Part shown: positions 34,551 through 44,166 of the stretch, piece after piece
Position numbering within the stretch: position 1 is the first letter of the stretch
How the letters are laid out: each line of letters opens with the position of its first letter
Origin: Paenibacillus daejeonensis DSM 15491
GTDB taxonomy: Bacteria; Bacillota; Bacilli; Paenibacillales; Paenibacillaceae
DNA length: 64,000 nt
Reading direction: 5' to 3'
NCBI RefSeq assembly: GCF_000378385.1
Contig: NZ_KB899660.1
Span: 496,001 to 560,000, forward strand
The notes under the pieces: model-generated
Seen by the model: the letters and a program-made list of their open reading frames with translations, nothing else
Databases searched by the model: none
What the model was told of the DNA's origin: nothing
Translations under genes and position numbers: made by a program

Positions 34551-36101
34551 CTATGTTTGTATATAGTAATCCCTATTGACGGCACCTACCGGCGGTTGAT
34601 GCCCGGTGGTTGGAAACATCGCTTCCGCTGCGCGAATCGCCTTGAGACTTGCCTTTGCCTTGTTAACCGTCTCTTCGTATTCTTTCTCTGGCACCGAATC
34701 CCACACGATACCTGCCCCTGCTTGAACGTACGCTTTGCCGTGCTTGAAAATAATTGTGCGAATCGTGATACAGGTATTGAGGCTGCCCCCAAATCCGAGG
34801 TATCCGATCGCTCCCGCATATGCGCCCCTAGCCTCGTTCTCCAGTTCGGCGATGATCTCCATTGCCCGCAGCTTCGGCGCGCCGGACACTGTACCAGCTG
34901 GCATGCAAGATACAAAGGCATCGAAGAAGTCCTTGTCTTGACGAAGCTTGCCGGATACGTTGGAGACGATGTGCATTACATGCGAATACCGCTCAATTTC
35001 CATATAAGAGTCACAATGCACGGAGCCGAACTCGGCGACACGGCCGATATCGTTGCGTCCCAGGTCCACGAGCATCAAATGCTCCGCGCGTTCTTTTTCG
35101 TCTGCCAGCAGCTCTTGCTCCAAGGCCAGATCCTCTTCCTCCGTCTTGCCGCGTGGACGCGTACCAGCGATCGGACGGGTCTCAACCCGTTCGCCATCTA
35201 CCTTGACCAATGCTTCAGGCGAAGTCCCGACGATAATCTCGTCATCCATCTTGAGATAGTACATATAGGGGGACGGGTTCATGGTCCGCAGCACCCGATA
35301 GACATGCAATGGGTCAACCTCGGTGTCTATGCTGAAGCGCTGCGAGAGCACGACCTGAAAAATATCCCCTGCCCGGATGTACTCTTTGGCTTGATGCACA
35401 TTATTGATAAATTGCTCCTCGGTCACATTGGAGTTCACCTCGCCAAGCTCGGGATCGGAAGGCATCCCGGCGCTTGTCATCATCGGTACAGTCAATGGCT
35501 GCTGGAGTCTGGCAATCGTCGCATCGATCCTTGCGAGTGTCGCTTCATATACTTCTGCAATAACAGCGTCTGTTGCCCCTTCTGGAACATGCACATTACC
35601 AATGACCTGAATCTGCTGCTTGACGTGGTCAAACACAATAATCTGATCGCAAAACATGAATTGCAGATCATTCATATCCAAATCATCGATGCGGTGAGCA
35701 GGAAGTTTCTCATAATACTGAAGCAAATCATACCCGAAGAAACCGATGGCGCCGCCGGTGAAGGAGGGCAAACCCGGCATGGCCGGACTGCGATAGCTCC
35801 TGAGTCTAGCCTTCAAGAGCTCCAGCGGCTGTTCGCTCACTGTCTGTTTCCCCTGCTTGTCTTCAATCGTCATCTCGCCGTTTTTACCGGATACCAACAT
35901 GAACGGGTCTGTTCCGATATACGAATACCGGGCCCATTTCACGCCTCCCTCCACACTCTCCAGCAGAAAGGCATGTCTCTCCTTGCTGAAGTGCTGAAAC
36001 AGGCGGATCGGCGTTTCTGTGTCCGCCAGGGCATGACGTGCGATCGGGATCAGATTGTACTGCCGGGCTAAAGCAATGACGTGCTGTAATTCAGTGGTCA
36101 T
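34551..36101 (-). CDS. trpE: Anthranilate synthase component I
   Basis: Chorismate-utilising enzyme of about 516 aa. It has the tryptophan-sensor LLES in the N-terminal domain, the catalytic [31 protein letters not shown] and [16 protein letters not shown] segments. First gene of trpEDCFBA. I chose the ATG at 36101, with GGAAGG eight bases before; TTG at 36107 is possible. Expression should be controlled by the TRAP leader upstream. Confidence 0.97.
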   Translation of the reverse strand: MTTELQHVIALARQYNLIPIARHALADTETPIRLFQHFSKERHAFLLESVEGGVKWARYSYIGTDPFMLVSGKNGEMTIEDKQGKQTVSEQPLELLKARLRSYRSPAMPGLPSFTGGAIGFFGYDLLQYYEKLPAHRIDDLDMNDLQFMFCDQIIVFDHVKQQIQVIGNVHVPEGATDAVIAEVYEATLARIDATIARLQQPLTVPMMTSAGMPSDPELGEVNSNVTEEQFINNVHQAKEYIRAGDIFQVVLSQRFSIDTEVDPLHVYRVLRTMNPSPYMYYLKMDDEIIVGTSPEALVKVDGERVETRPIAGTRPRGKTEEEDLALEQELLADEKERAEHLMLVDLGRNDIGRVAEFGSVHCDSYMEIERYSHVMHIVSNVSGKLRQDKDFFDAFVSCMPAGTVSGAPKLRAMEIIAELENEARGAYAGAIGYLGFGGSLNTCITIRTIIFKHGKAYVQAGAGIVWDSVPEKEYEETVNKAKASLKAIRAAEAMFPTTGHQPPVGAVNRDYYIQT

Positions 36102-36170
36102 AAGCAATCCCTTCCTTCATCTAATAAAATTCCTTGCATCAGCGGGGATGGCTCCATCTGCCATAACAAT

Positions 36171-36197
36171 AAAAAAGCCCCTGCGGACAGCAGGAGC
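36171..36197 (-). terminator. trp leader attenuator
   Basis: GCTCCTGC and GCAGGGGC pair (one G-U) around five bases and are followed by six T residues, about 70 nt before trpE. Readout for TRAP control. Confidence 0.85.
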
Positions 36198-36271
36198 ATG
36201 TGATCGATTAGGCCTGAATCTGGAATGCAAAAGGAAGGCAGCGTAACAGAAAAGATGATAGGCATGACAAA

Positions 36272-36311
36272 CTAAACCTACCTCACCTAATCTCATCCTG
36301 CATCTGTCCTA
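36272..36311 (-). promoter_or_regulatory. Second cluster of GAG/UAG triplets in the trp leader
   Basis: Six further triplets (UAG, GAG, UAG, GAG, UAG, UAG), closely spaced, lie between the main TRAP site and the terminator. Confidence 0.6.
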
Positions 36312-36320
36312 AAAAGCATT

Positions 36321-36391
36321 CTCTACTCAACTCAGCTCTTCTCTCACTAGGCTATGCTCTGCTCGTCTCAACTCTAACGACTACTACACTC
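36321..36391 (-). promoter_or_regulatory. mtrB target: TRAP-binding site of the trp operon
   Basis: The 71-nt RNA segment holds about fourteen GAG or UAG triplets, mostly two to three bases apart (for example GAGACGAGCAGAGCAUAG). This is the established recognition pattern of the tryptophan-activated TRAP ring, which binds eleven triplets. mtrB is encoded at 46494-46712. Confidence 0.92.
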
Positions 36392-36429
36392 ATCCTGGAA
36401 TGGTTACCAGCTAACTAATACTATTCACC

Positions 36430-36458
36430 ACTATACATCAGCCCGCAACATTCGTCAA
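36430..36458 (-). promoter_or_regulatory. SigA promoter of trpEDCFBA
   Basis: TTGACG (36453-36458) and TATAGT (36430-36435) at 17 bp. The -35 overlaps the aroH stop codon. The transcript leader would be about 320 nt. Confidence 0.85.
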
Positions 36459-36826
36459 TTCTTGGCTGCCAGATCCGGACGAAGCGCCCTTGCCCCGCCG
36501 AGGTAAATATGCCGAATTTCGTCCTGGCCGCGGTCCGTGTTGACCATCACCATCAAACGGATGCAGTGCTGCAAACTGCCTTTGACCGGCACCTCGAGTG
36601 AGCACATCAGCGGTACCAGATCCCAACCCGGCAAACGCCGGATCGCAACAGCTGGAAAAGCTGCATCCAGGTCGTGGGTAACGGTTATAAAAATACTGCC
36701 TACCTGATCTGGCACCAATTGATTCTCTTGAATCATCGCATCCAGCATCTGAGCGGTAGCATCAAGAATCTGCTGTTCTTCATTGGCGTCTACTGTGATC
36801 GCCCCGCGAATTCCGCGAACATTCAT
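36455..36826 (-). CDS. aroH: Chorismate mutase, AroH type
   Basis: 123 aa, the monofunctional trimeric class found in Bacillus: RGIRGAITVDANEE, the catalytic Arg in RLPGWDLVPLMCSLEVP and the C-terminal HIYLGGARALRPDL. Converts chorismate to prephenate for TyrA. Two bases after aroB; its stop overlaps the trp promoter. Confidence 0.95.
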   Translation of the reverse strand: MNVRGIRGAITVDANEEQQILDATAQMLDAMIQENQLVPDQVGSIFITVTHDLDAAFPAVAIRRLPGWDLVPLMCSLEVPVKGSLQHCIRLMVMVNTDRGQDEIRHIYLGGARALRPDLAAKN

Positions 36827-36828
36827 CT

Positions 36829-37926
36829 CTATATGTCCTCCTTCTTCAACTGCTCCACAATCGCCCGCACTTGATCTGCTTCAATCCTGTGATTAATTTC
36901 TACCTTGCCGATGGCTGTTGGCACGATAAATACCATCCGGCCCTCAACAAATTTCTTGTCAAACATCATGGCCTCTATAATGGCATCCACATCGTAATGC
37001 TCTGGCAGCCTTACTGGCAGGCCGCAGCGCTGCAGTACCCGCTTGGTTACGGTGTAGACCTCCTCCGGCGCGCCGAGTTCAACGCCTAAACGGGCCGCGC
37101 CGACCATGCCGATGGAGATGGCTTCACCGTGCGGCAGCTCGCCATAATGGCCGACTGCCTCCAGGGCATGCCCGATGGTGTGACCCAGATTCAGGATCGC
37201 CCGCAGGCTGCTCTCCCGCTCGTCCTGGGAAACGACAGACGCTTTAACGCTGCAGCCTTTGTATAGCGCATAACCTAGCGCATCGCTATCCAGAGCAAGC
37301 AGTTTGTCTGCATGTTCATCTACCCAATCGACAAACTCCGCATCCCAGATTAAACCATGCTTGACCACTTCGGACAAGCCGGAGCGAACATCCCGGGGCG
37401 GAAGGGATTGTAGTGTGCTGAGATCATACAGCACCAGTTCCGGCTGGTGAAAGGCACCAATGACGTTCTTGGCCAGTCTGTGGTTGACAGCAACCTTACC
37501 ACCGACACTGCTATCATGCGCTAGAATCGTCGTCGGCACCTGAATGAACCGGATGCCGCGCATATAAGCGGCCGCCACGTAGCCTGCAAGATCCCCGACA
37601 ACACCGCCGCCAAGGGCTACAACGGCAGATTTACGATCAAGTCCCGCCTGCAGCGCCTGCGTCATAATCTGCTCAAACATTTCTAGCGACTTGGAGGATT
37701 CGCCGGACGGTACAACGTAGGAAACGACCTCATAGCCTGCCTGCTCCAATTGCTCGGTCAGAGGAGCGAGATAATGCGGCGCCACCTGTGTATCGGACAC
37801 AATCAATACCGGAGATTGTTTCACGATTCCATGCCGGGTGAACAGCTCGCCTGCTCGCTGCAGGAGCCCCTCACCAATGTATATCGGATACGAACGTTCG
37901 CCAAGATCAACAGTTAACTCTCTCAT
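36829..37926 (-). CDS. aroB: 3-dehydroquinate synthase
   Basis: 365 aa. NAD-binding GGGVVGDLAGYVAAAYMRG, the metal-ligand region LNLGHTIGHALE and HGEAISIGM are intact. Second shikimate step. One base separates its stop from aroC upstream, so translation is coupled. Confidence 0.97.
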   Translation of the reverse strand: MRELTVDLGERSYPIYIGEGLLQRAGELFTRHGIVKQSPVLIVSDTQVAPHYLAPLTEQLEQAGYEVVSYVVPSGESSKSLEMFEQIMTQALQAGLDRKSAVVALGGGVVGDLAGYVAAAYMRGIRFIQVPTTILAHDSSVGGKVAVNHRLAKNVIGAFHQPELVLYDLSTLQSLPPRDVRSGLSEVVKHGLIWDAEFVDWVDEHADKLLALDSDALGYALYKGCSVKASVVSQDERESSLRAILNLGHTIGHALEAVGHYGELPHGEAISIGMVGAARLGVELGAPEEVYTVTKRVLQRCGLPVRLPEHYDVDAIIEAMMFDKKFVEGRMVFIVPTAIGKVEINHRIEADQVRAIVEQLKKEDI

Positions 37927-37927
37927 C

Positions 37928-39097
37928 TTAGTACTCCTTCACTTGCTCAAGATAGGATGCAACATTGGCACGAATCTCGTCGATGGAATCGCCGCCGAAC
38001 TTCTCCATGAACGCACGGGCAACCTCCCACGTGACAACATGCTCCATTACGACGCTTGCAGCAGGGACTGCACAGCTGTCTGAACGTTCGACTTGGGCGG
38101 TAAACGGTTCTTTGGTATCAATATCCACACTCCGCAGAGGCTTGTACAATGTGGGGATTGGCTTCATAACGCCGCGTACAACAATCTGCTCACCTGTCGT
38201 CATGCCGCCCTCGAATCCTCCTGCACGATTGGAAGCGCGATGATACCCCAGCTCCTCCGTGTACAGGATTTCGTCATGGACCTTGAAGCCCCGCATGCCG
38301 GCCGCCTCAAAACCAATACCAATCTCGCAGCCCTTGAATGCGTTAATGGACACAACAGCCTGAGCGATTCTCGCATCAAGCTTACGGTCCCACTGCACAT
38401 GACTGCCCAAACCAACGGGCACCCCTTCGATGACACACTCGACGATACCGCCGATGGAGTCACCTTCGGCTTTGACCTGGTCGATATGAGCCATCATTTT
38501 TTCTTCTGTTTCCTTATCCACGACCCGTACCGGGGATTCCTCGGTGCGCGCAATCAGCTCATCTACGGGGAGCTGATTGGCCGGCGCTTCAATCTCGCCG
38601 ATACGGATAACTTGTCCAGCCACCTTAATGCCGAACTCTGCCAGCAGTTGCCTTGCTACGGCACCAATCGCTACGCGTGCAGCTGTCTCACGGGCGCTCG
38701 AGCGCTCCAGCACGTTGCGCAGATCTTTCAGATTATATTTGAGACCACCGTTCAAGTCGGCATGACCGGGACGCGGCCGATGTACACGGCGCTTCTCCTC
38801 GTCACCGCCTTCAATCGGCTCAATATTCATCACCTTGGTCCAGTGCTTCCAGTCATTGTTGGCAACGACAAGGGCAATCGGCGCTCCGGTTGTTCGACCA
38901 TGGCGAACGCCACCGACAATTTCTGCCGTATCCTTTTCAATCTGCATGCGACGGCCTCGGCCATGGCCCTTCTGGCGACGCTGCAGTTGAAAGTTCAGCT
39001 CTTCAAAATCCAGGGTCAAATTGCTGGGCAATCCCTCAATAATGGCCGTAAGCTGGGGGCCGTGTGTCTCCCCTGCTGTCAAATATCGCAAACTCAC
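37928..39097 (-). CDS. aroC: Chorismate synthase
   Basis: 389 aa flavin-dependent enzyme. Signature [16 protein letters not shown] near the start, [12 protein letters not shown] and the RPGHADLNG segment, then the C-terminal [13 protein letters not shown]. It supplies chorismate to TrpE, AroH and MqnA. First gene of the supraoperon; strong ribosome binding site GGAGGAGG. Confidence 0.98.
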   Translation of the reverse strand: MSLRYLTAGETHGPQLTAIIEGLPSNLTLDFEELNFQLQRRQKGHGRGRRMQIEKDTAEIVGGVRHGRTTGAPIALVVANNDWKHWTKVMNIEPIEGGDEEKRRVHRPRPGHADLNGGLKYNLKDLRNVLERSSARETAARVAIGAVARQLLAEFGIKVAGQVIRIGEIEAPANQLPVDELIARTEESPVRVVDKETEEKMMAHIDQVKAEGDSIGGIVECVIEGVPVGLGSHVQWDRKLDARIAQAVVSINAFKGCEIGIGFEAAGMRGFKVHDEILYTEELGYHRASNRAGGFEGGMTTGEQIVVRGVMKPIPTLYKPLRSVDIDTKEPFTAQVERSDSCAVPAASVVMEHVVTWEVARAFMEKFGGDSIDEIRANVASYLEQVKEY

Positions 39098-39195
39098 TTT
39101 GGTTCCTCCTCCAGGTTTCCAAAATCCGCATGCAGGATGCGAATCATACGCGCATAGTCTCGCTACGGGCGGGCATCGCCAGCCCGCCCGACATC
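39098..39195 (-). promoter_or_regulatory. aroC leader with two hairpins
   Basis: A nine-bp perfect stem CGGGCGGGC/GCCCGCCCG (39166-39190) lies at the very start of the transcript. A second near-palindrome around CATCCTGCATGCGG lies close to the ribosome binding site. No T tract, so RNA stability is as likely as regulation. Confidence 0.4.
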
Positions 39196-39202
39196 TTTGC
39201 TA

Positions 39203-39231
39203 ATTATAGTATAGGCCTGCAGGTTTGACAA
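39203..39231 (-). promoter_or_regulatory. SigA promoter of the aromatic supraoperon
   Basis: TTGTCA (39226-39231), 17 bp, TATAAT (39203-39208). Confidence 0.88.
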
Positions 39232-39259
39232 GAAATAGCGCCTTCATCCCATGAACAGC

Positions 39260-39291
39260 ACGAAGCCCGTCTCCATGGAGACGGGCTTCGT
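39260..39291. terminator. Perfect 32-bp palindrome after the 55-aa gene
   Basis: ACGAAGCCCGTCTCC is mirrored exactly with a two-base centre. Neither strand has a T tract, so it may be an atypical terminator. Confidence 0.5.
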
Positions 39292-39305
39292 CGCACAGTC
39301 AGCGT

Positions 39306-39473
39306 TTAGCCGGTGACCGTATGTCTTACAAGTCTTGCAGCCGGTTCATAGGTTAACTTGGGATCATTAAGAATCCCTGTCAAATGCCGGCCTTCCACAC
39401 CTAGAATCTGGGCACATTCCTGTATCGTGATCATCCCGCAGCGGTAGGCGGTGATGACCTTCACCTTATCCAT
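39306..39473 (-). CDS. Small hypothetical protein, 55 aa, helix-turn-helix-like
   Basis: Begins MDKVKVITAYRCGMITIQECAQ and ends RHTVTG. The middle (ITIQECAQILGVEGRHLTGIL) has the spacing of a short DNA-binding helix-turn-helix. GGAGGG sits eight bases before the ATG. It lies between cheR and aroC with its own downstream palindrome. Codon use looks normal and the strong start site supports a real gene; function unknown. Confidence 0.72.
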   Translation of the reverse strand: MDKVKVITAYRCGMITIQECAQILGVEGRHLTGILNDPKLTYEPAARLVRHTVTG

Positions 39474-39534
39474 GTAAGCTTCCCTCCAAGAAATGGTCAG
39501 TAGCTCTAGTATTGGAGAAGATGGGCTGGACTAT

Positions 39535-40317
39535 TCATCCTCTGCGCTTGCGGTAGAAAAACGTCTCTACCGTCTCCAGATCGTACTGGGCCGGTGAGAA
39601 GATTTGTTCCGTACTGCCAACAAACAGCACACCGCCGGGACGCAGGGCTTGGGAGAACTTCCGATAGAGCTGCTGCTTGGCCTCTTCAGTGAAATAGATC
39701 ATCACATTGCGGCAAACGATCAGATCAAACGGCCCTTCGAACCGATCATGCAACAGGTTATGCTGCTTGAACTTGACGGCCTTTTTAAGTAATCCTTGAA
39801 CAGCGTACAGATCATCGCTCATCGTGAAATAACGCTTAATATAGGCAGGGGGCACATCCCGGATCGACCGGTCCAGGTAGTTGCCGCTTTGGGCTTTCTC
39901 CAGTACCTTGTGATCCAAATCGGTCGCCAGAATCGACGAGCGGTCCAATACGCTCAGATGATCCAAAATCATTGCAAGGGTGTAAGGCTCCTCACCAGTC
40001 GAGCAAGCCGCACTCCAGATCCTCAGTCGGGGGGATTCCTTCATGAGTTCAGGCAAAAACCGTTGTTCCAACGCTTGCCACCGGTTGGGGTTACGCCAAA
40101 ACTCGGAGACATTGATCGTCATCCGGTCCAAAAACTCATTCATCAGCTGCGGATCCTTCTGAAGCGCATCCATATAGGTATGAAAGGTTGTGAATCCGTG
40201 TTTGGTACGAAGTGTCGTTAGTCGACGCTTCATCTGCGCTTCCTTGTACTGCGATAAATCAATCGCCGTTTTCTCCTTGATCCGCTTGATGAACAAACTA
40301 AAATCCTGATCCTCCAA
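39535..40317 (-). CDS. cheR: Chemotaxis protein methyltransferase CheR
   Basis: 260 aa. An N-terminal helical domain (SQYKEAQMKRRL) and a SAM-dependent methyltransferase domain with NVSEFWRNP, WSAACSTGEEPYTLAM and LIVCRNVMIYF. Methylates glutamates of chemoreceptors. Starts with TTG, placed seven bases after GGGGGAG. Isolated from other chemotaxis genes, as in B. subtilis, where it sits between ndk and aroF. Confidence 0.94.
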   Translation of the reverse strand: MEDQDFSLFIKRIKEKTAIDLSQYKEAQMKRRLTTLRTKHGFTTFHTYMDALQKDPQLMNEFLDRMTINVSEFWRNPNRWQALEQRFLPELMKESPRLRIWSAACSTGEEPYTLAMILDHLSVLDRSSILATDLDHKVLEKAQSGNYLDRSIRDVPPAYIKRYFTMSDDLYAVQGLLKKAVKFKQHNLLHDRFEGPFDLIVCRNVMIYFTEEAKQQLYRKFSQALRPGGVLFVGSTEQIFSPAQYDLETVETFFYRKRRG

Positions 40318-40364
40318 CAGATGCTCCCCCTCGTCTGACTTAGATGGCTAACCCTAGCAGAGCC

Positions 40365-40808
40365 TTAGATCCAGCGCTGGATCGTATGCTCATAATCAAC
40401 GAGCTCCTCTGGCGAGAAGTACAGGTTGATCTCACGTTCGGCATTGTCGACTGAATCCGAACCATGAATCAAATTAAAATTCGTATGTACAGCATAATCG
40501 GAACGGATCGTTCCTGGTGCAGCCTGCAGAGCATCTGTCTTGCCAATCAGCGCCCGGGAAAGTGCAATAACGCCGTCGCCCCGCCACACCATCGCAAAAA
40601 CCGGTCCGGACGTAATAAAATCGATCAGAGGATCGTAATAAGGCCTGCCGACATGTTCCGCATAATGCGCTTCTGCCAGCTTACGGTCCAGTCGAATGAA
40701 TTTGGCTGCTGCAAGCTGCAGGCCCTTTTTCTCGAACCTGCTGACGATCTCTCCGATCAGTCCCCGCTGCACGCCGTCCGGCTTAATCATCAGAAAGGTT
40801 TGTTCCAT
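40365..40808 (-). CDS. ndk: Nucleoside diphosphate kinase
   Basis: 147 aa. [13 protein letters not shown] and the catalytic histidine in [16 protein letters not shown] are intact. Balances NTP pools. Between hepT and cheR, as in Bacillus. Confidence 0.98.
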   Translation of the reverse strand: MEQTFLMIKPDGVQRGLIGEIVSRFEKKGLQLAAAKFIRLDRKLAEAHYAEHVGRPYYDPLIDFITSGPVFAMVWRGDGVIALSRALIGKTDALQAAPGTIRSDYAVHTNFNLIHGSDSVDNAEREINLYFSPEELVDYEHTIQRWI

Positions 40809-40844
40809 AACATAAGCCTCCTTCAGAGATAAAAAGTCGTATAT

Positions 40845-41819
40845 TTAGAAATTACGCTTGGCCACAAATCGCGCAATATCCATCAAATGCTGCTTGGCCG
40901 TTAGATCAGGCAAGCCTTCTAGCGCAGCGATCGCTTTATTAATATACCGGTCAGCCAATTGCTCTGAACGGGCAATGCCATCGCTGTTGCGGATCATCTT
41001 AAGCGTACGCGTAATGTCGGCAGACGAGCCCAAATCGCGAATGCTGGCAATCTCCTCACGCAGCTCCTCACCGATCTTGGGATCCTGCAGAGCCAATAAC
41101 ACGGGGAGCGTAATATTCCCCTGAGTAATATCGGAGCCGGGAGGCTTGCCAATCTGCTTCTCGGTGCCGCAGATGTCCAGCACATCGTCGCGAATCTGGA
41201 ACGCCATGCCCACATTGTAGCCGAACCGGTATAACCTCAGCGCATGCTGTCGGTCACTATCTGCTGCAATGGCGCCGAGTTGGCAGCTGACGGCTATCAG
41301 GAGCGCGGTTTTACGGCGGATGCGCCGCATATAGTTGCGAATGGACTGGGAGGTATTGAAGAAATCCCGGATTTGCTCCATTTCGCCGATCGACATCTGG
41401 AGAATGGCCCGTGAGAGCACGCGGTGGATCTCCGGGTTATCCAGTTCCGTGACGATCATGAGCGCTTTGGCATAGATATAGTCCCCCGTGTACATGGCAA
41501 TCCGGTTATCCCATTTGGATTTTACGGTCAGCTTGCCACGTCTGGTCTCCGCATTATCAATGACATCGTCATGCACAAGCGAGGCCATGTGAATCAGCTC
41601 CAGAGGCACGGCAATGCGCTTCAGACGATCCAGCCGGTAATCCCCGAACTTGCCGGCCAGCAGTACAAAGGCTGGACGCAGCCGTTTGCCTCCCGCTTTG
41701 AGCAAATGCAGCGAGGTCTCGCTAAGCAGCTCGTGATTGGAGCTCACAACCGATTCCAGCTCGCGCTCGATCACCTGCAGGTCAGTTTTCAGTTTTGCGT
41801 ATAATTCCAGTAGTTTCAT
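40845..41819 (-). CDS. hepT: Heptaprenyl diphosphate synthase large subunit
   Basis: 324 aa trans-prenyltransferase. The two Asp-rich motifs, HDDVIDNAE and RDDVLDICG, are intact, with KLLELYAKLK at the start. Needs HepS (44888-45694) for chain length. Makes the menaquinone side chain. It follows mqnA by 4 bp. Confidence 0.94.
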   Translation of the reverse strand: MKLLELYAKLKTDLQVIERELESVVSSNHELLSETSLHLLKAGGKRLRPAFVLLAGKFGDYRLDRLKRIAVPLELIHMASLVHDDVIDNAETRRGKLTVKSKWDNRIAMYTGDYIYAKALMIVTELDNPEIHRVLSRAILQMSIGEMEQIRDFFNTSQSIRNYMRRIRRKTALLIAVSCQLGAIAADSDRQHALRLYRFGYNVGMAFQIRDDVLDICGTEKQIGKPPGSDITQGNITLPVLLALQDPKIGEELREEIASIRDLGSSADITRTLKMIRNSDGIARSEQLADRYINKAIAALEGLPDLTAKQHLMDIARFVAKRNF

Positions 41820-41823
41820 TCGT

Positions 41824-42678
41824 TCACCCGTGCGACAAAGATTGATGGTTCAAATATTGCATCCGTACATCCTGCTTCAGTAATCCAAGCTTTCTTGCAT
41901 AACGAAGGTACAAGGCCAGTCCAGCCTGCTGGCTTGGACCGAAGTCATAATTCAACTCCTGAAAGTACCTTTGCCAATAATCTGCCTCTCCCCCCAGCTC
42001 GTTGCAGGCTTTGGCAATCAGCGGAGTTAGGTCCTGCAGACTTCGGCGCTTACTCTCAAGCAAGGCTTCGTGCAGCTCGCTAAGCAGGCTGCCTTGACTG
42101 CTCGCGATGTCCTTGCGTGCTGCTACGACAGCGAACGTCATACCGTGGCCGGTCCAGCTCCGCCACAATGCTCCGAGATCAATCACCTCGCAGCCGGTCT
42201 GGCGCCAGGATGCCTTAATTGCGGTATCCCCAATTAATAGTGCGGCATCGGCGCTCTCCAGCATCTCATCGAGGGAAGGCGCCATTGTCTTGTACTGCGG
42301 CGAAGCGCCATAATATTCATGCATCAGAATTCGCAGCAGGTTTACTGAGGTCGCCGATGTGTCGGTCATGGCAATCGTTCCCCGCAGCACCTCTTCAAGC
42401 GGCCGCTTCAGAAACAACAGAATGGAGTTGACCCGGTCCTCTGCGCTAACAGACAGACCGGGAAGCAGCACATAATCTTCGCTGTTCTGCGCATAAGCAA
42501 AGGATGAGACGGCAGCCACATCCAGCTCCCGTTTTTTCAAGGCTTCATTAAGACGGGCCGGTACTTGTGTGGAGAGTCGTACTCTCCCGCCTAGATGCTC
42601 TTCCCTAAAATGAAAAAAAATCGGCCATGCGTTGGCATAGTCAATCCGTCCGAGGGTTATCGGGTGTGTGCTCTCCAT
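41824..42678 (-). CDS. mqnA: Chorismate dehydratase MqnA (futalosine pathway)
   Basis: 284 aa member of the MqnA/MqnD periplasmic-binding-like fold: ITLGRIDYANAWPIFF, LDVAAVSSFAYAQN, MTDTSATSVNLLRILM, LIGDTAIK and TGHGMTFAVVAAR. Known enzymes convert chorismate to 3-enolpyruvyl benzoate, the first step of the futalosine route. It overlaps ubiX by 38 bp. In B. subtilis, which uses the o-succinylbenzoate route, this gene is absent. Confidence 0.9.
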   Translation of the reverse strand: MESTHPITLGRIDYANAWPIFFHFREEHLGGRVRLSTQVPARLNEALKKRELDVAAVSSFAYAQNSEDYVLLPGLSVSAEDRVNSILLFLKRPLEEVLRGTIAMTDTSATSVNLLRILMHEYYGASPQYKTMAPSLDEMLESADAALLIGDTAIKASWRQTGCEVIDLGALWRSWTGHGMTFAVVAARKDIASSQGSLLSELHEALLESKRRSLQDLTPLIAKACNELGGEADYWQRYFQELNYDFGPSQQAGLALYLRYARKLGLLKQDVRMQYLNHQSLSHG

Positions 42679-43297
42679 GTTGCTCTTCCCCCCATCTTCT
42701 GTACAGATTGTGCGCTAGCGGCATGTTGTCCATTACCTTGCCGACCAGAAAATTGACCATTTCCTCCATCGACTGAGGCTTGTAATAAAAAGCCGGCATA
42801 GCCGGAATGAGCTTGACGCCCAATCTGGACAGAGTCAGCATATTTTCCAAATGAATCGCATGCAGCGGTGTCTCCCGAGGCACAAGCAGCAGCTTGCGGC
42901 CTTCCTTCAGCATCACGTCTGCCGCACGTGCAAGCAGATTACCCGAGGAACCATGGGCTATACTCGAGAGCGAACCCATCGAGCATGGCATGATGACCAT
43001 GCCTTCGGTTAGAAATGAGCCGCTCGCAATCGCTGCTCCAATATCCCGGTTATCATAATAATGAAGGCTGCTCCCGGCCATCTCGCCAAAGTGCTGCTCC
43101 AGCGTTTCCTGCCGTTTGGTCACATTCCAACCAAGCTCTTCCTTGATTACTCGCCAACCTGCATCGGTTATAACCAGATGCAGACTGACGCCGGCAGCCA
43201 GCAACTCCTCACAGAGTCGTATGCCGTAGACGGCCCCGCTGGCGCCGGTTATACCGACGATCCATCGCGGGGCTCCAGTACGATATGGATCTACCAT
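42641..43297 (-). CDS. ubiX: UbiX-family flavin prenyltransferase
   Basis: 218 aa. FMN-binding GITGASGAVYGIRL, MPCSMGSLSSIAHG and the PRETPLHAIHLENM segment are all present. It makes prenylated FMN for a UbiD-type decarboxylase. Together with MqnA and a UbiA enzyme this fits decarboxylation in the futalosine route, where MqnL is UbiD-like. Overlaps ubiA by 7 bp. Confidence 0.92.
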   Translation of the reverse strand: MVDPYRTGAPRWIVGITGASGAVYGIRLCEELLAAGVSLHLVITDAGWRVIKEELGWNVTKRQETLEQHFGEMAGSSLHYYDNRDIGAAIASGSFLTEGMVIMPCSMGSLSSIAHGSSGNLLARAADVMLKEGRKLLLVPRETPLHAIHLENMLTLSRLGVKLIPAMPAFYYKPQSMEEMVNFLVGKVMDNMPLAHNLYRRWGEEQHGEHTPDNPRTD

Positions 43298-44166
43298 TGA
43301 TGCAGCACCACCAGGTCAAGCAGGGTAAAGATGAACACAACCATGCTAAGCGTGCCGTTCATGGTGAAGAAGGCCGTGTCCAGTCTGGTCAGGTCATGAG
43401 GCTTGACCAAGCGATGCTGGTAGAACAGAATGAATAACGCCACCAGCAAGCCAATCAGATACCCCAGGCCCAAATCTGTAAGCCAGTACAGTGCAATCAG
43501 TCCAGCGCCAGTGCAAGCATGAAAGACGCGTGCAATGCCCAATGCCTTGGCCAAGCCGAAGCGGGCAGGAATCGAATGTAAGCGGACCTTCCGATCGTAT
43601 TCAAAGTCCTGACACGCATAAATGATATCAAACCCGGCTGTCCAAAGTGCAACAGAGAGATATAGCAAAATGGCTGTTCCATCCACTGCACCCGTTACCG
43701 CGACCCAGCCGCCCAGCGGAGCCAGTCCAATCGTCAGTCCAAGCACGACATGACAGAGCCAGGTAAACCGCTTGGTGTAGGAATAAATGACGAGCATGAA
43801 CACTGCGAGCGGCAGCAGCGTGACAGACAGCGGGTTGAGCTGAAAAGCTGCGAAAAATAACAAAGCGAATGAAATGATAATGAAGGCCAGCACCTCGCCA
43901 GAACGCAAAAGCCCTGCAGGCAAGGCCCGCTTCTCCGTCCGGGGATTACGCAGGTCAATCGCTTTGTCGATCAGCCGATTCAATCCCATTGCCGCACTCC
44001 GCGCACCAATCATCGCAAGGATGACCCAGCCGATTTCCGACCATGCGGGCAATCGATCTTGCATCGTGACAGCACCCAGAATGGCACCGACAAACGCGAA
44101 TGGCAAGGCAAAGATCGTATGTTCAAATTTAATCATTTCCAGGAAGATGCGTGTTTTGCGAATCAT
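43291..44166 (-). CDS. UbiA-family prenyltransferase (probable MqnP)
   Basis: 291 aa, about eight membrane helices. The first Asp motif NRLIDKAIDLRNPRT and the second CQDFEYDRKVRLHS bind prenyl diphosphate. Annotated by context as the prenyltransferase of the futalosine route (MqnP/UbiA). The aromatic substrate is not certain from sequence. Overlaps menG by 4 bp. Confidence 0.88.
   Translation of the reverse strand: MIRKTRIFLEMIKFEHTIFALPFAFVGAILGAVTMQDRLPAWSEIGWVILAMIGARSAAMGLNRLIDKAIDLRNPRTEKRALPAGLLRSGEVLAFIIISFALLFFAAFQLNPLSVTLLPLAVFMLVIYSYTKRFTWLCHVVLGLTIGLAPLGGWVAVTGAVDGTAILLYLSVALWTAGFDIIYACQDFEYDRKVRLHSIPARFGLAKALGIARVFHACTGAGLIALYWLTDLGLGYLIGLLVALFILFYQHRLVKPHDLTRLDTAFFTMNGTLSMVVFIFTLLDLVVLHQW

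Noticed and set aside
34260-36071. 603-codon plus-strand open frame opposite trpD/trpE
   Set aside because: Antisense to two fully conserved enzymes; the translation has no domain-like pattern and is an artefact of codon bias.
36102-36424. Leader peptide attenuation of the trp operon
   Set aside because: No short ORF with tandem Trp codons; TRAP triplets explain the leader.
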